Virus record (IMG/VR): IMGVR_UViG_3300025674_000425
Span: 1 to 22,919 of that record
Reading direction: 5' to 3' (one strand)
Source of the DNA: a virus
DNA length: 22,919 bases
This document shows, piece after piece, positions 7,992 through 15,837 of the stretch (positions are counted from its first letter, which is position 1; each line of letters starts with the position of its first letter). A program made the position numbers and the translations under genes. The notes beneath the pieces are model-generated. The model had not been told where the DNA came from, ran no database searches, and was given only the letters and a program-made list of their open reading frames with translations.

Positions 7992-8552
7992 CTATGACAG
8001 GGACAAGTCGGCGAGCCTGCCGACCTCGAGGATGTTGCCGCTGCTGTTGCGCACGCATTCGACCGCGATGGGCAAGCCGAGCTCTTCCTGCCGTTGGAAC
8101 GCGAGCTCGGCATTCTCCGACCAATCGGGGATGCCCTCGTAGATCAGGACTGCTGGATTGCTGACCGGATCGTCGGGCACGTAGAGCATCGACACAGCGC
8201 GCGACAGCGCCGAAGCGCCCGCGACGCGGTTGCCGGGCTCGCGAAGCAGGCTGTGACCCGTGACGCTTCCCTGCACAAAGTTGCTTGAGAAGAACTGCTG
8301 GATCGCGTCATCGTCCCATGCCCGGATGAAGCAGGTGAACACGTAGCGCGACGTGCGCTCGAGGACGTCGCTGGCCTCGTTGCCTAAGCCCTCGCACTCG
8401 ATGCGGACGCTGGTGTTGAAGCTGGTCAGCACGACGAGCTTGGTCTTGCCGACCTCGATGCCGCCGTAGGGGAACTCGACGGTCAGATCGGTGGGATTGA
8501 TGACCAGCCGCCCTGGAGCGCGCAAGACCTTGGACACGTTGCCGCTTGCCAT
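7992..8552 (-). CDS. Probable tail tube / major tail protein
   Basis: A 186-residue protein; ATG 8552 shares one base with the upstream TAA (TAATG). The sequence is beta-rich with an N-terminal pattern, LVINPTDLTVEFPYGGIEVG, of the kind seen in tube proteins that describe a strand-turn-strand leading into the tube barrel. No signal peptide, membrane segment or catalytic residues are visible. It lies directly after the gpG-like gene and before the probable chaperone, the usual place of the tube protein. Size also fits (tubes are commonly 130-250 residues). A second possibility is a head-tail joining protein. Confidence 0.6.
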   Translation of the reverse strand: MASGNVSKVLRAPGRLVINPTDLTVEFPYGGIEVGKTKLVVLTSFNTSVRIECEGLGNEASDVLERTSRYVFTCFIRAWDDDAIQQFFSSNFVQGSVTGHSLLREPGNRVAGASALSRAVSMLYVPDDPVSNPAVLIYEGIPDWSENAELAFQRQEELGLPIAVECVRNSSGNILEVGRLADLSLS

Positions 8553-9139
8553 TACCTGCCAACCTCCATGATCCGAACGCCGATGGTCTGGCGGATGTCT
8601 TTGCGGGTCTTAGTCGTGATGCCGACGAACTGACGTTTCGGCACGCGCATCTCGAGCTGCTGATCTCGAGCATGATCACCAAGCAACCAGCCAAGACGCT
8701 CCTGCAAGTCCTCGCTCTGCTTGGCGAGCCACTTGCCGATTCTCTGCTGCACCGTCAGCGTGATCTTCTCGCTCTTGCTGACGCCGCCGAAGTTGTGCAG
8801 CGACGCATACGGCACCGTCGTTCCGACCTCGACGACCTTGCCCTTGACCGCGAACGCGATGCTGTTGGCCAGACGCCCGGTATCACGCAGCGCCGGACGA
8901 CGCTCAAACCTCCGAGCGGGCGGCTTGCGGCGGCCCTGGGCGAAGTCGCTGATGATGCCGAAGACGTTGATGGGACTGCGCTCGCGCCACGCCTTGCGCC
9001 CGAATCGCTGCTCCTTGAACGACGCCTGCGACTCGGCGACCATCATCACGCCGATCTGCTTGAGCGCCTTGGCTGGGTTGTCCAGGTTCTTGTTGACCCG
9101 CCGCAGCTTCGCGCCCTGCTCGAACGTGACGCGCGACAT
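8552..9139 (-). CDS. Mu gpG-like virion morphogenesis / tail completion protein
   Basis: A 195-residue protein from ATG 9139, three bases after the upstream stop. It shows features of the phage virion-morphogenesis/tail-completion family (Mu gpG, P2 gpS type): a basic N-terminal helical part, RPALRDTGRLANSIAF near residues 81-96, then VEVGTTVPYASLHNFGG at about 104-120, and near the C-terminus VPKRQFVGIT. In relatives this protein finishes the tail or head-tail joint so that DNA is retained and the tail attaches. Length is close to family norms. With the gpT-like capsid and MuF-like gene it supports a Mu-related structural block. Confidence 0.85.
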   Translation of the reverse strand: MSRVTFEQGAKLRRVNKNLDNPAKALKQIGVMMVAESQASFKEQRFGRKAWRERSPINVFGIISDFAQGRRKPPARRFERRPALRDTGRLANSIAFAVKGKVVEVGTTVPYASLHNFGGVSKSEKITLTVQQRIGKWLAKQSEDLQERLGWLLGDHARDQQLEMRVPKRQFVGITTKTRKDIRQTIGVRIMEVGR

Positions 9140-9142
9140 GGC

Positions 9143-10450
9143 CTAGTCCTGCCCCGTGTCGTAGCCGCTCGGCATGTAGCCGGCGGGCAGGTTCTTGCGG
9201 TCGCTCCAGCCGTATTGCGTTCCGCTCTCGGTGCTGGTAGTCGTGCCGCTGTTGCTCTTGGGTCCGGCGTGTCCGCGCGCATCTGTTCGGCGGACCTTCT
9301 GGATCATCCCGTCCGGTCCCCAGACCTGATCCCACTTGACCTCCTCGATGGCCGAGCTGGCACCGCCGCGCCGCCACAGCACTGAGATCAGTCCGACCGC
9401 GCCGACTTCTAGGTGCAGCGCATCCGTCGCATCAAAGTCGTTCTGCGCGTAAGCAGGCCACAGGGCGATGACCGCGTCTGCTGCTGAGATGCCCGCCGAG
9501 TCGTTGACGGTTGTGGCCGAGCGATCTCGGATGTTGGTGAGAGTCACCAGTCCGTCGACGTCATACGCGCTCTGCACGTATTCCCAGAGCTCTGCTGCGG
9601 CAGCCGGTTCAGCCGGCGGGTCGGGGTCGATGGGCTGCACTGCGTCAAGCGCAGCATCCATGCGCTCGCCCATCGTGATGGTCGAAGCCGGACTCAGATG
9701 GATCTGATCTGTGGCTTTGGACAGATCGTCGATGTCGACAGCTACGAGGTAGGGGTCAGCAGCCGCTCGAGCAGCGATGGCTGCGCGCACCTTGGTCACC
9801 TCCGCTGGTATCGAGACGTCCGTGCCAAGTTGCGGTGATACCCAGACGACCGGCGTTGTGCTGCCGCCGTAGCTGGCTCGCAGGTCGGTCACAAACTGCT
9901 CGATGGCATCCGCAAACAGGTCGCCGCCGCCCGCCACAGCCATGTCGTTCGTGCCCAGCGCGACAAAGATTGCCTGCACTTCGCCTAGCGTTGGCGGCGT
10001 GCTGCTGATCGCTGTTAGCGCCGCGTTGACGTCCGTTTGGAACTCATCCCAGTTTTCTCCGCTTACCGACTTGGCCCAACGTCCTGCGCTGTAGACCGGG
10101 TTGCCGACCCAGCCCGTGCCCTCTGCGATAAGCGTGGCGCTGACGGATGAACGCTTGACCAGCACGACGCCGTCTGTGGTATGGCGTGCTGCCAGCTTGG
10201 CGATCAGGCTGAACTCTGGACCAGCGCCAGTATAGGGCGAGGGCGGGATGCGCGTGCCGCCGCCATGGCTGTTTGTATGCGCGATGTAGTTCTCGATAGC
10301 CTGATCTTCGTAGTCCCAGATCCGCTGCAAGGAGCCACGGTCCCCCGTCGTGTAGACCGGGTCTGCTAGCGCAGTGGTGTAGGCTGATGTCAGAAAGCTG
10401 GCCAGCGTCAGGCTATCGCCAAGCAACAGGTAGACAGGCTGCGTCGCCAT
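9143..10450 (-). CDS. SGNH/GDSL-family esterase with non-catalytic C-terminal domain
   Basis: A 435-residue protein with no signal peptide. The N-terminal 270 residues form an SGNH hydrolase: block I LLLGDSLTL with nucleophile Ser13, block III ALGTNDM with Gly166 and Asn168, and block V ATDQIHLSP with catalytic Asp248 and His251. The following TMGERM fits sialate/carbohydrate acetylesterases, so a likely reaction is removing acetyl groups from a surface glycan. After a Pro/Ala hinge (275-285), residues 287-435 form a separate domain with a helical pattern (LWEYVQSAY, ISAADAVIALWPAYA) that recalls head-tail connector proteins of the Mu gp36/DUF1320 kind; this is tentative. I see no Shine-Dalgarno sequence in the 20 A/C-rich bases before the ATG. 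It lies between capsid and tail genes, so it is probably a virion component. The substrate is unknown. Confidence 0.85.
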   Translation of the reverse strand: MATQPVYLLLGDSLTLASFLTSAYTTALADPVYTTGDRGSLQRIWDYEDQAIENYIAHTNSHGGGTRIPPSPYTGAGPEFSLIAKLAARHTTDGVVLVKRSSVSATLIAEGTGWVGNPVYSAGRWAKSVSGENWDEFQTDVNAALTAISSTPPTLGEVQAIFVALGTNDMAVAGGGDLFADAIEQFVTDLRASYGGSTTPVVWVSPQLGTDVSIPAEVTKVRAAIAARAAADPYLVAVDIDDLSKATDQIHLSPASTITMGERMDAALDAVQPIDPDPPAEPAAAAELWEYVQSAYDVDGLVTLTNIRDRSATTVNDSAGISAADAVIALWPAYAQNDFDATDALHLEVGAVGLISVLWRRGGASSAIEEVKWDQVWGPDGMIQKVRRTDARGHAGPKSNSGTTTSTESGTQYGWSDRKNLPAGYMPSGYDTGQD

Positions 10451-10470
10451 GGTTTTGTGTGCGCGACGTG

Positions 10471-11823
10471 TTAGGCCGGGTCAATAAAGGTAGGGGTGCC
10501 AGTAGTGCTGGGCAGGTAGCCGAAGCCAGACACCCAGAGCCACCACTGGATCTGCCCCGTTGCCGGCGCGCCGCCCGTGTCGGTGAAGCTCAAGATGTCG
10601 TCGACCAGCCACGGCGTGTGCGTCGAAGCGGTCGCGCGCAGGAACCAATACGTGCCGTCGATCTGGTCAAGCGGCGCAAAGATCGCATCGTCGATCAGCA
10701 GGTAGCCGCTGCTCGCGCTCGCCCATTCGATCTCGACATCGAAAGCGTCCTCGTTGAAGTCGCGCGGCCAGCAGTTCTGGTCGAAGTCGATGATCACCTC
10801 GTTCCACGTCGAGGTCAGAGCGGTCAGCGCGACGGTCTTGGACGAGCTTCCCATGCGGATGATGATGTTGCCGCCCGTGCCCGATCCCGCCGCCTTGTTG
10901 ACCATGATGCGGAACTGGTAGGGCGTGTCGACATCGAGCCGCCGGATGCGCATGTTGGTCAGCGTCTGCTTGAGCAGAGCGTTGCCGGTCAGCTTGAGGC
11001 TAGCGTCGGTCTGCGCGCCGGGGTGGCTGCGGTAGAACGTAGCCGTGTCCTGGTCGATGTTGGCGCTGCCGCTCGTCTCGGTCCATCCGGTGAACTTGGG
11101 CGTCGCCGCACTGTCGAACTCGGAGAAGCTGCTATTGGTCAGCAGGCTGCCCCCGCTGCCCTGGCCAGCGTGTCGGCTGACGATGGTCGTGTTGGCATCG
11201 GCTCCGCTGCCATAGCTTGCGCGCAGCACGCTGTCGAAGCTGCTGGGCTGACCCAAGACCTCGAAGACCTCGGCCTGCTCCTGCACGCCAGTGTTCTGGT
11301 CGGCGATGCACTTCAGCAGCTTCTTCTCAACGTGGCACGCCTCGAGCGCGAAGCCGTTCTCGTCCTCGGTGAGACGCCCGCAGTCGCCGTTGCCGATGTT
11401 GCCTGCTCCTGCCGTCGAGCTCGTGTCGAAGGTGATGTTTCGGCTCTGCACCGTGAGGCTGTTGTCGACGAACCAGTCGTAGAGCGCGCGGAAGATTTGC
11501 GCCGACGTGCGGAAGCCGCTGCCGAAGCCCTGCGTCGCCGTGGCGTCCGAGTCGATGCGGTTGGCATACTCGAACAGGATTGGCGTCAGCGCCTGCGAGC
11601 CAAGCGCAGGCGACATCAGGTCGGAGCAACCAGAGCGGAACGACGCGGCCCAGTTGGCAAGCTCGGTCGGCGTGTATTCACCCTCGAGGCTTTGCAGCAG
11701 TGTGTCCCACTTGCCGCCAGCTCCGGCGTGCGTGCCGTCGATGTGCGCGCGGAACGTCTCGAGGATGTCTACCGCAGCGCGCCACTGCGCCTGGATCTCA
11801 GTTTCGGTCGGGGTTCCGCTCAT
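10471..11823 (-). CDS. Virion protein with carbohydrate-binding-like beta-sandwich domain
   Basis: A 450-residue protein from ATG 11823 with an AGGAG Shine-Dalgarno about 10 bases upstream. Residues 1-200 are mostly helical and do not match a family I know. Residues about 227-385 look like a CBM4/9-type jelly roll: LLTNSSFSEFD, then FTGWTETSGSANIDQDTA, SLKLTGNALLKQTL, PYQFRIMVNKAAG, and a closing SSGYLLIDDAIFAPL. The last 60 residues (WFLRATAS ... WWLWVSGFGYLP) are aromatic-rich. It lies directly before the SGNH esterase, so the pair may bind and process a surface glycan. The specific binding function is inferred from the fold pattern. Confidence 0.75.
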   Translation of the reverse strand: MSGTPTETEIQAQWRAAVDILETFRAHIDGTHAGAGGKWDTLLQSLEGEYTPTELANWAASFRSGCSDLMSPALGSQALTPILFEYANRIDSDATATQGFGSGFRTSAQIFRALYDWFVDNSLTVQSRNITFDTSSTAGAGNIGNGDCGRLTEDENGFALEACHVEKKLLKCIADQNTGVQEQAEVFEVLGQPSSFDSVLRASYGSGADANTTIVSRHAGQGSGGSLLTNSSFSEFDSAATPKFTGWTETSGSANIDQDTATFYRSHPGAQTDASLKLTGNALLKQTLTNMRIRRLDVDTPYQFRIMVNKAAGSGTGGNIIIRMGSSSKTVALTALTSTWNEVIIDFDQNCWPRDFNEDAFDVEIEWASASSGYLLIDDAIFAPLDQIDGTYWFLRATASTHTPWLVDDILSFTDTGGAPATGQIQWWLWVSGFGYLPSTTGTPTFIDPA

Positions 11824-11841
11824 GGTTGCTCGGCTCCTGGT

Positions 11842-12507
11842 CTACAGCTCGTCGGGCCACCACAGGCCCGTCGTCTCAAGCGTGTCGGGGTAGTATTCGC
11901 CACGGCTCCCGCGCTCCTGATCCTCGCAAATCTGCGCGAACATGTAGCGCGCGGCGGGCACGTCGTTGGGGTGCGGGCGGTATTCGTTGGTCGGCTTGCC
12001 GCGCTCGCGGCGCTGCTTGATCTCTTCCTCGGTCGGGATCGTGATGATCTGGCCGCGACGCGGGCGGACGTGGTTGTCGCCGACGTTCTGCCCGGTGCCC
12101 GGCTCCTCGGTCTGCCCGCCGTCGTCGAGGAACCGGATGACTGTGCGCTTGAGCTTGTCGCGCATCTTCTGCACGCGGTGCTCGTCGATGTCGACGATCG
12201 CGCCGATGACGGGCACGCGGCGCTTGTTGCCGGTCCGCATGGGGTCGCTGACGAGGTTCTCGTTGACCTTGGGGAAGTTGATGCCTGCGAGATCGATGTG
12301 CTCACGCGGGCAGCTCGGGGTCACGCCGACCCAATACTTGTAGCTGCGCGCCACGCCGGTCTGCGCCTTGTGTGCCTCGAGGTCAGGAACAAGGTCGCTG
12401 CCGCCGATGTGCGTCTTGCCCTGCTGCGGCTTCTCCTGCGCCGTCAGGGTTGCGGGTTGGCCGACGTCAGGATTGAAGTCGGGGAACTGCTTCTTGCGAG
12501 CTGCCAT
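11842..12507 (-). CDS. Conserved-type phage protein of unknown function after the capsid gene
   Basis: The frame has ATGs at 12516 and 12507. I prefer 12507, because the sequence ACGGAG lies nine bases before it, while the same motif would directly touch the 12516 ATG; the product is then 221 residues, MAARKKQFPDF onwards. It is hydrophilic and basic near the N-terminus, without membrane segments. It has a compact middle (YKYWVGVTPSCP; VPVIGAIVDIDEHRVQKMRDKLKR) and a C-terminal part rich in charged residues ending GLWWPDEL. I do not recognise the family. It is the first gene after the capsid terminator, so it depends on read-through or on a promoter I could not identify. A neck or connector role is only a guess. 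Confidence 0.7.
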   Translation of the reverse strand: MAARKKQFPDFNPDVGQPATLTAQEKPQQGKTHIGGSDLVPDLEAHKAQTGVARSYKYWVGVTPSCPREHIDLAGINFPKVNENLVSDPMRTGNKRRVPVIGAIVDIDEHRVQKMRDKLKRTVIRFLDDGGQTEEPGTGQNVGDNHVRPRRGQIITIPTEEEIKQRRERGKPTNEYRPHPNDVPAARYMFAQICEDQERGSRGEYYPDTLETTGLWWPDEL

Positions 12508-12532
12508 ACGGGTCATCTCCGTTTCATGGTTA

Positions 12533-12571
12533 CAAAAAAGAAGGCCAAGCGTTCACGGTGAACGCCCGGCC
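12533..12571 (-). terminator. Rho-independent terminator after the major capsid gene
   Basis: Arms at 12558-12571 and 12543-12556 pair over 14 bp around base 12557, with core GCGTTCAC/GTGAACGC (closest bases probably unpaired to form the loop) and outer GGCC/GGCC. Two central pairs are G-U on the minus strand but A-C mismatches on the plus strand, so the hairpin is built for minus-strand RNA. It is followed at 12542-12534 by TTCTTTTTT. The hairpin begins 33 bases after the capsid stop codon. Confidence 0.9.
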
Positions 12572-12604
12572 CGTAGCTCTCTGCCGGCTCGTGGCCGCGT
12601 TGGA

Positions 12605-13600
12605 TCAGTTGTTGATCTTGATCGCGCTGTAGGGAAGCGCGATGCCAGCGCCCGCGCGACGCTCCCACTGGACGTATTCTTCGCCCGTGTTGCGCGTGTG
12701 GTCGCTGTTGTTGTCGCCCTCGAGGCTGGAGTATTCCTGGATTCCCTCGCGGTCGAGCATGAACGTCGCACGCTTGGCCGGGTTGCGCAGGAAGACATAC
12801 CAGTCGCCCGTCGCGAGACGCTGCGAACCCCAGAGGGTCACGTTGCGGCTGGCATCTTGGACGAGGTTGCTGGGCGTCGCGGCTGCGGTGTTGCTGCCGT
12901 AGACCTCGCCCTGCCGGCGCTGCAAGAACGCCTCCTCCATCGCCTCGGTATCCGCCGCGCTGTGGATGCAGACCACGCCGCTGTCGATCACTTCGTCAGA
13001 GAGCAGCGGCTGACCCTTGCCGTCCTGCATCTGCTTGAACTGCTCGATGGCGTTGTAGTAGTCCGTGCGGATAGCCGACACGCTGGCGATGCCGTTGCCG
13101 GTCAGCAGGTTGCCGGAGCTCACGCCGAAGCGGTTTGCGCCGCCCGCCGTGGTGGCGAAGAACGCAGCGCCGTCGGGAGCGTTCGGCACCGCCGGGAGCG
13201 TGTCCGTCCCGCCCGTCAGCAGGTCGAAGAAGAACCGCTCAGGAAGCAGCGCAGCGGACTGGCCCGCCATGCGAGCGATGTCCATGAGGCTCTGCGTCTG
13301 GTCGTCCTTGCGGTCTTCCTTGTGCCACTTGATGCGGCGGCCCCAGGTGTAGACCGGCGTCGTGAAGCTCACGGAGTCGAACGCATCCTCGGGGATGCTG
13401 CTGCCGCGGGTCCACTGCGCCATGTGCGGCGCGGCCTCGAAGTAGGCGAACTCGTGCTCGCGGTTGGTCGCGCCGATGCTCAGGTCCATGACCAGAGACA
13501 GACGGGAATCCGCCTGCCTGTTCTGGATGGCCGAGTAGGTATCGGCGAACTCCGTCCGCAGCCCGTTCGCAAGAACTTGACTGGCGATCACAGTGCTCAT
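12605..13600 (-). CDS. Major capsid protein, Mu gpT-like
   Basis: A 331-residue protein from ATG 13600, preceded by a purine-rich GAGAGAG sequence. It resembles Mu gpT-type HK97-fold head subunits: an N-terminal helix (GLRTEFADTYSAI), then FAYFEAAPHMAQWTRGSSIP, a strand with TTPVYTWGRRIKWHKEDRKDD, the helix QSLMDIARMAGQSAALLPERF, and the loop GGTDTLPAVPNAPDGAAFF. In this family hundreds of copies build the icosahedral shell on the scaffold. The gene follows a decoration-type protein and the protease/scaffold, the standard order, and is followed by a terminator. Length is in the usual range (about 300 residues). Confidence 0.9.
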   Translation of the reverse strand: MSTVIASQVLANGLRTEFADTYSAIQNRQADSRLSLVMDLSIGATNREHEFAYFEAAPHMAQWTRGSSIPEDAFDSVSFTTPVYTWGRRIKWHKEDRKDDQTQSLMDIARMAGQSAALLPERFFFDLLTGGTDTLPAVPNAPDGAAFFATTAGGANRFGVSSGNLLTGNGIASVSAIRTDYYNAIEQFKQMQDGKGQPLLSDEVIDSGVVCIHSAADTEAMEEAFLQRRQGEVYGSNTAAATPSNLVQDASRNVTLWGSQRLATGDWYVFLRNPAKRATFMLDREGIQEYSSLEGDNNSDHTRNTGEEYVQWERRAGAGIALPYSAIKINN

Positions 13601-13631
13601 CTGTCTGTCTCTCTCTGGTCAGGGTGTCGGA

Positions 13632-14120
13632 TCAGGCGGTCGCCTGAGCCAGGAACTCGGCTGTCGTGAACAGCGTGACATCGACATCCGTGGCCGAGCG
13701 GAAGCCGCTGAGGAAGCCGACCGGGTGGTCGGCGACGCCGCCAGCGGTCGCGTCAAGCGTGAGGTCGTCGGTGTTGCTGGTCGTCGCGTAGACGATGTCG
13801 CCGACCTTGGCAGCCGTCGGCGTGCCGCCGACGCTGTCGAGGCCGAGCAGCGTGACGCCGCTGTCATCGACGCGCGCCTCAGGCACCGGGGTCGCGCTGG
13901 TGTCGCCCGTGAGAGCCGCGCCGGGCGAGACGCCGAGCGCGTCGCCGAGCACGATGCCCACGAACACGTCGTTCGCGCCGTCGGCCCAGTGGTTCAAGTA
14001 GCCGCCTTCCAGGCCGACCAGCGCGCCCTCAAAGAGCGTGACGCCGTCGGCGATCGGGTAGGCGCTGCGACCGCTGCGCGTCTTCGTCGCGAGCGTCTTG
14101 CGTGCAGTGACATCTGCCAT
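13632..14120 (-). CDS. Capsid decoration-type protein
   Basis: A 162-residue, Gly/Ala/Val/Thr/Asp-rich, acidic, beta-rich protein from ATG 14120 with GAGGA about nine bases upstream. It contains short beta segments such as GVTLFEGALVGLEGGYL and VFVGIVLGDALG that resemble DUF2190-type and other phage head decoration/stabilising proteins, which trimerise on the capsid surface. It lies between the protease/scaffold and the major capsid protein, the canonical location (as lambda gpD). I see no catalytic motif or membrane segment. The family assignment is by pattern and position. Confidence 0.75.
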   Translation of the reverse strand: MADVTARKTLATKTRSGRSAYPIADGVTLFEGALVGLEGGYLNHWADGANDVFVGIVLGDALGVSPGAALTGDTSATPVPEARVDDSGVTLLGLDSVGGTPTAAKVGDIVYATTSNTDDLTLDATAGGVADHPVGFLSGFRSATDVDVTLFTTAEFLAQATA

Positions 14121-14149
14121 CTTTCAGTCCTCGTCCGTGTCGGGGTGGG

Positions 14150-14887
14150 TTAGGCGTCGGCCGCGAAGCCAGCGCGTTGCATGTTGACGGCGACGTAGCG
14201 GTCTTCGCTCATGCGAGTCGCGCCGTGCCTCATGAGCTCCGCGTGCTCGCGGGCGAACTGCGCAGCGCGCTCGACGGCGTCGGTGCCCTGCTCGGTGTAG
14301 TTCAGCGCGATGCCGGGCGTCTTGTTGGCCTGCGCCGCGAACGCGACCGCAGCCGTGTCGCTGTGGCTGAGAGCGCCGAACGTCTGGGCCATGCTGTCGA
14401 CGTAGTCCTTGAACGCAGCCGCGCCGTGCGCCTTGTGGTAGGCGGTCAGCTTGGCCTCGAGGTCGCTGCCGAGCGGCCGGTCTTCCAGGCGCTTCATCGC
14501 CGCGCCGACATCGTCCTTGCGCTTATCGAGCGCGTCCCGCTCGTCGAGCCGCGCCTTGAGCGCGACGTTCTCGCCTTCCAGCTTGCTCATGCGCCTCATC
14601 GCCTCGCCGGGCACCTGCGCCTGCGCGGGCTCCATCGCGTCGCCCTTCTCCTCCATGGCCTCGGTGGCGTCGGCGACGATCATCGCGAGCTGCTCCATGT
14701 CGAACTGGCCAGCCTTGATGGCTTCGCAGACGGCCTCCGCACTCATGCCGTCCTGCATCTTCTCGTCGGAGTCCTCCGACTCCTCGGCCATCTCTTCCTT
14801 CTTCTCGGGGTTGTCGCCCATCTTCTCCTCGTCCTCGTCGTAGGCGAACGAAGCGGCGGCGGCCTTGTCGTCGATCTTGGTGGTCAT
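14150..14887 (-). CDS. Nested scaffold protein from internal start (Mu gpZ / lambda Nu3-like)
   Basis: In the same frame as the protease gene, ATG 14887 (residue 210) starts MTTKIDDKAAAASF, just where the protease linker ends and the acidic scaffold begins. AGGACGAG is centred about ten bases before this ATG, a plausible ribosome binding site. The 245-residue product would be a scaffold alone, made in excess over the fusion, as Z in Mu and Nu3 in lambda. The start is inferred from the domain boundary and the ribosome-binding site. Confidence 0.6.
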   Translation of the reverse strand: MTTKIDDKAAAASFAYDEDEEKMGDNPEKKEEMAEESEDSDEKMQDGMSAEAVCEAIKAGQFDMEQLAMIVADATEAMEEKGDAMEPAQAQVPGEAMRRMSKLEGENVALKARLDERDALDKRKDDVGAAMKRLEDRPLGSDLEAKLTAYHKAHGAAAFKDYVDSMAQTFGALSHSDTAAVAFAAQANKTPGIALNYTEQGTDAVERAAQFAREHAELMRHGATRMSEDRYVAVNMQRAGFAADA

Positions 14888-15514
14888 GGTGAGCTCGTCC
14901 TGCGTGAGTAGGTGCGCGGAATGCCCGCGCCGGAAGCACGCTACCACGCCATCCTCGGCATGTGTGGCTTGTGCAAGGTAGGGGTTGGCGAAAGTCGCAG
15001 ATGCGACGCGCACCGTCTGGCCGCTGGTGGGCACGTTGAGCGTGCTCGGCTCCTCGACGTCCGCGACCATGAGCATCGGCAGCTCAAGGTATGGCGGCTC
15101 GTGATCCAGTAGCGCGAGGCTGTCGATCGCAGGCTTGTCGACGTTGAAGATCTCGACGCTGCGGTATGGCAGGCGAGCTGCCAGCACGTCTTCCTCAACC
15201 CACGGTCGGGTGATGACGAGGTCGGCGAAGATGGCTGTGCGCGTCTTGCCCTTGAAGGTGATCGGCCCCGTGCGCGTGATCTTGAAGAATCCCGCCGGCT
15301 CGGGCACCGGCCCGTCGTCGTGGTGCCGGATGTGCAGCGGCGGCAGGTAGCCCTCGGTCGCCGCTTGCTTGGCCTTGGCTACTGCCGTTTGGATCCAGTC
15401 TGCGTTGAAGCAGACATCGCCACGCTCGCACTCGACGAAGATCGGCACGTCGTGGATCGTTAGATGGCCCTGCGTGTTGCGCGTAGCCCTGTATCCCTGC
15501 ACGGTTTGCGTCAC
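14150..15514 (-). CDS. Prohead protease-scaffold fusion (Mu gpI-like)
   Basis: The open frame extends to 15583, but GTG 15514 overlaps the upstream stop as GTGA and has AGAGGTG six bases before, so it is the likely start, giving 454 residues. Residues 1-180 look like the Mu gpI/S78-type prohead serine protease: PLHIRHHDDG (His61, His64 or His65) and LPYRSVEIF with probable nucleophile Ser119. The exact catalytic residues need alignment. Residues about 210-454 are the scaffold: a strongly acidic stretch (YDEDEEKMGDNPEKKEEM region), then long helices (KLEGENVALKARLDERD) and a C-terminal domain. In Mu and lambda the protease cleaves scaffold and itself during head maturation. It precedes the decoration and capsid genes. 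Confidence 0.85.
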   Translation of the reverse strand: MTQTVQGYRATRNTQGHLTIHDVPIFVECERGDVCFNADWIQTAVAKAKQAATEGYLPPLHIRHHDDGPVPEPAGFFKITRTGPITFKGKTRTAIFADLVITRPWVEEDVLAARLPYRSVEIFNVDKPAIDSLALLDHEPPYLELPMLMVADVEEPSTLNVPTSGQTVRVASATFANPYLAQATHAEDGVVACFRRGHSAHLLTQDELTMTTKIDDKAAAASFAYDEDEEKMGDNPEKKEEMAEESEDSDEKMQDGMSAEAVCEAIKAGQFDMEQLAMIVADATEAMEEKGDAMEPAQAQVPGEAMRRMSKLEGENVALKARLDERDALDKRKDDVGAAMKRLEDRPLGSDLEAKLTAYHKAHGAAAFKDYVDSMAQTFGALSHSDTAAVAFAAQANKTPGIALNYTEQGTDAVERAAQFAREHAELMRHGATRMSEDRYVAVNMQRAGFAADA

Positions 15515-15837
15515 AGTCGCACCTCTTCGATCAGCAGGAAGTTGAGGACGATGCCGCCGCTTGTGCTCGTCTGGACGTTCCACGTTCTGCCGCTGTCCAG
15601 ATTGAACTCCTCGTATCGGAGATTGCCGGCGAGGTTGACTCCTCCAAAGATGCTAACGCCTGTGCCGCTATTAGGGATCAAGCGCAGGTTCATCGCGCCG
15701 CCCCACGCCGTGACACGGATGATGCTGTCGTCGTAGACCTTCTGAAAGTCGGACTCGAGGATGTCCGAGTTCTGCACCGTCGCGACGCTGGCGACGATCT
15801 TGACGTGCTGCTTGTGGAAGTAGGGAGCGGTGCTCAT
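15511..15837 (-). CDS. Small beta-rich protein of unknown function, head module
   Basis: A 108-residue protein from ATG 15837 (ATGA overlap with the HTH gene), ending in GTGA overlap with the protease gene. It has no Cys, no signal peptide and no membrane segment. It consists of alternating short strands (HVKIVASVATVQN; MNLRLIPNSGTGVSIFGG; GGIVLNFLLIEEVRL) typical of a small beta-barrel or fibre-like domain. I do not recognise the family. Translational coupling on both sides implies it is made in stoichiometry with the head proteins; a minor capsid or decoration role is possible. Confidence 0.7.
   Translation of the reverse strand: MSTAPYFHKQHVKIVASVATVQNSDILESDFQKVYDDSIIRVTAWGGAMNLRLIPNSGTGVSIFGGVNLAGNLRYEEFNLDSGRTWNVQTSTSGGIVLNFLLIEEVRL

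Noticed and set aside
10387-12561. A 724-codon open frame on the plus strand
   Set aside because: It lies wholly antisense to three well-supported minus genes and a terminator, has a Val/Ala/Arg-rich composition typical of GC-rich shadow frames, and shows no family motif.
12368-13669. A 433-codon plus-strand open frame opposite the capsid gene
   Set aside because: It mirrors the gpT-like capsid gene and has antisense-type composition with no motif or ribosome binding site.
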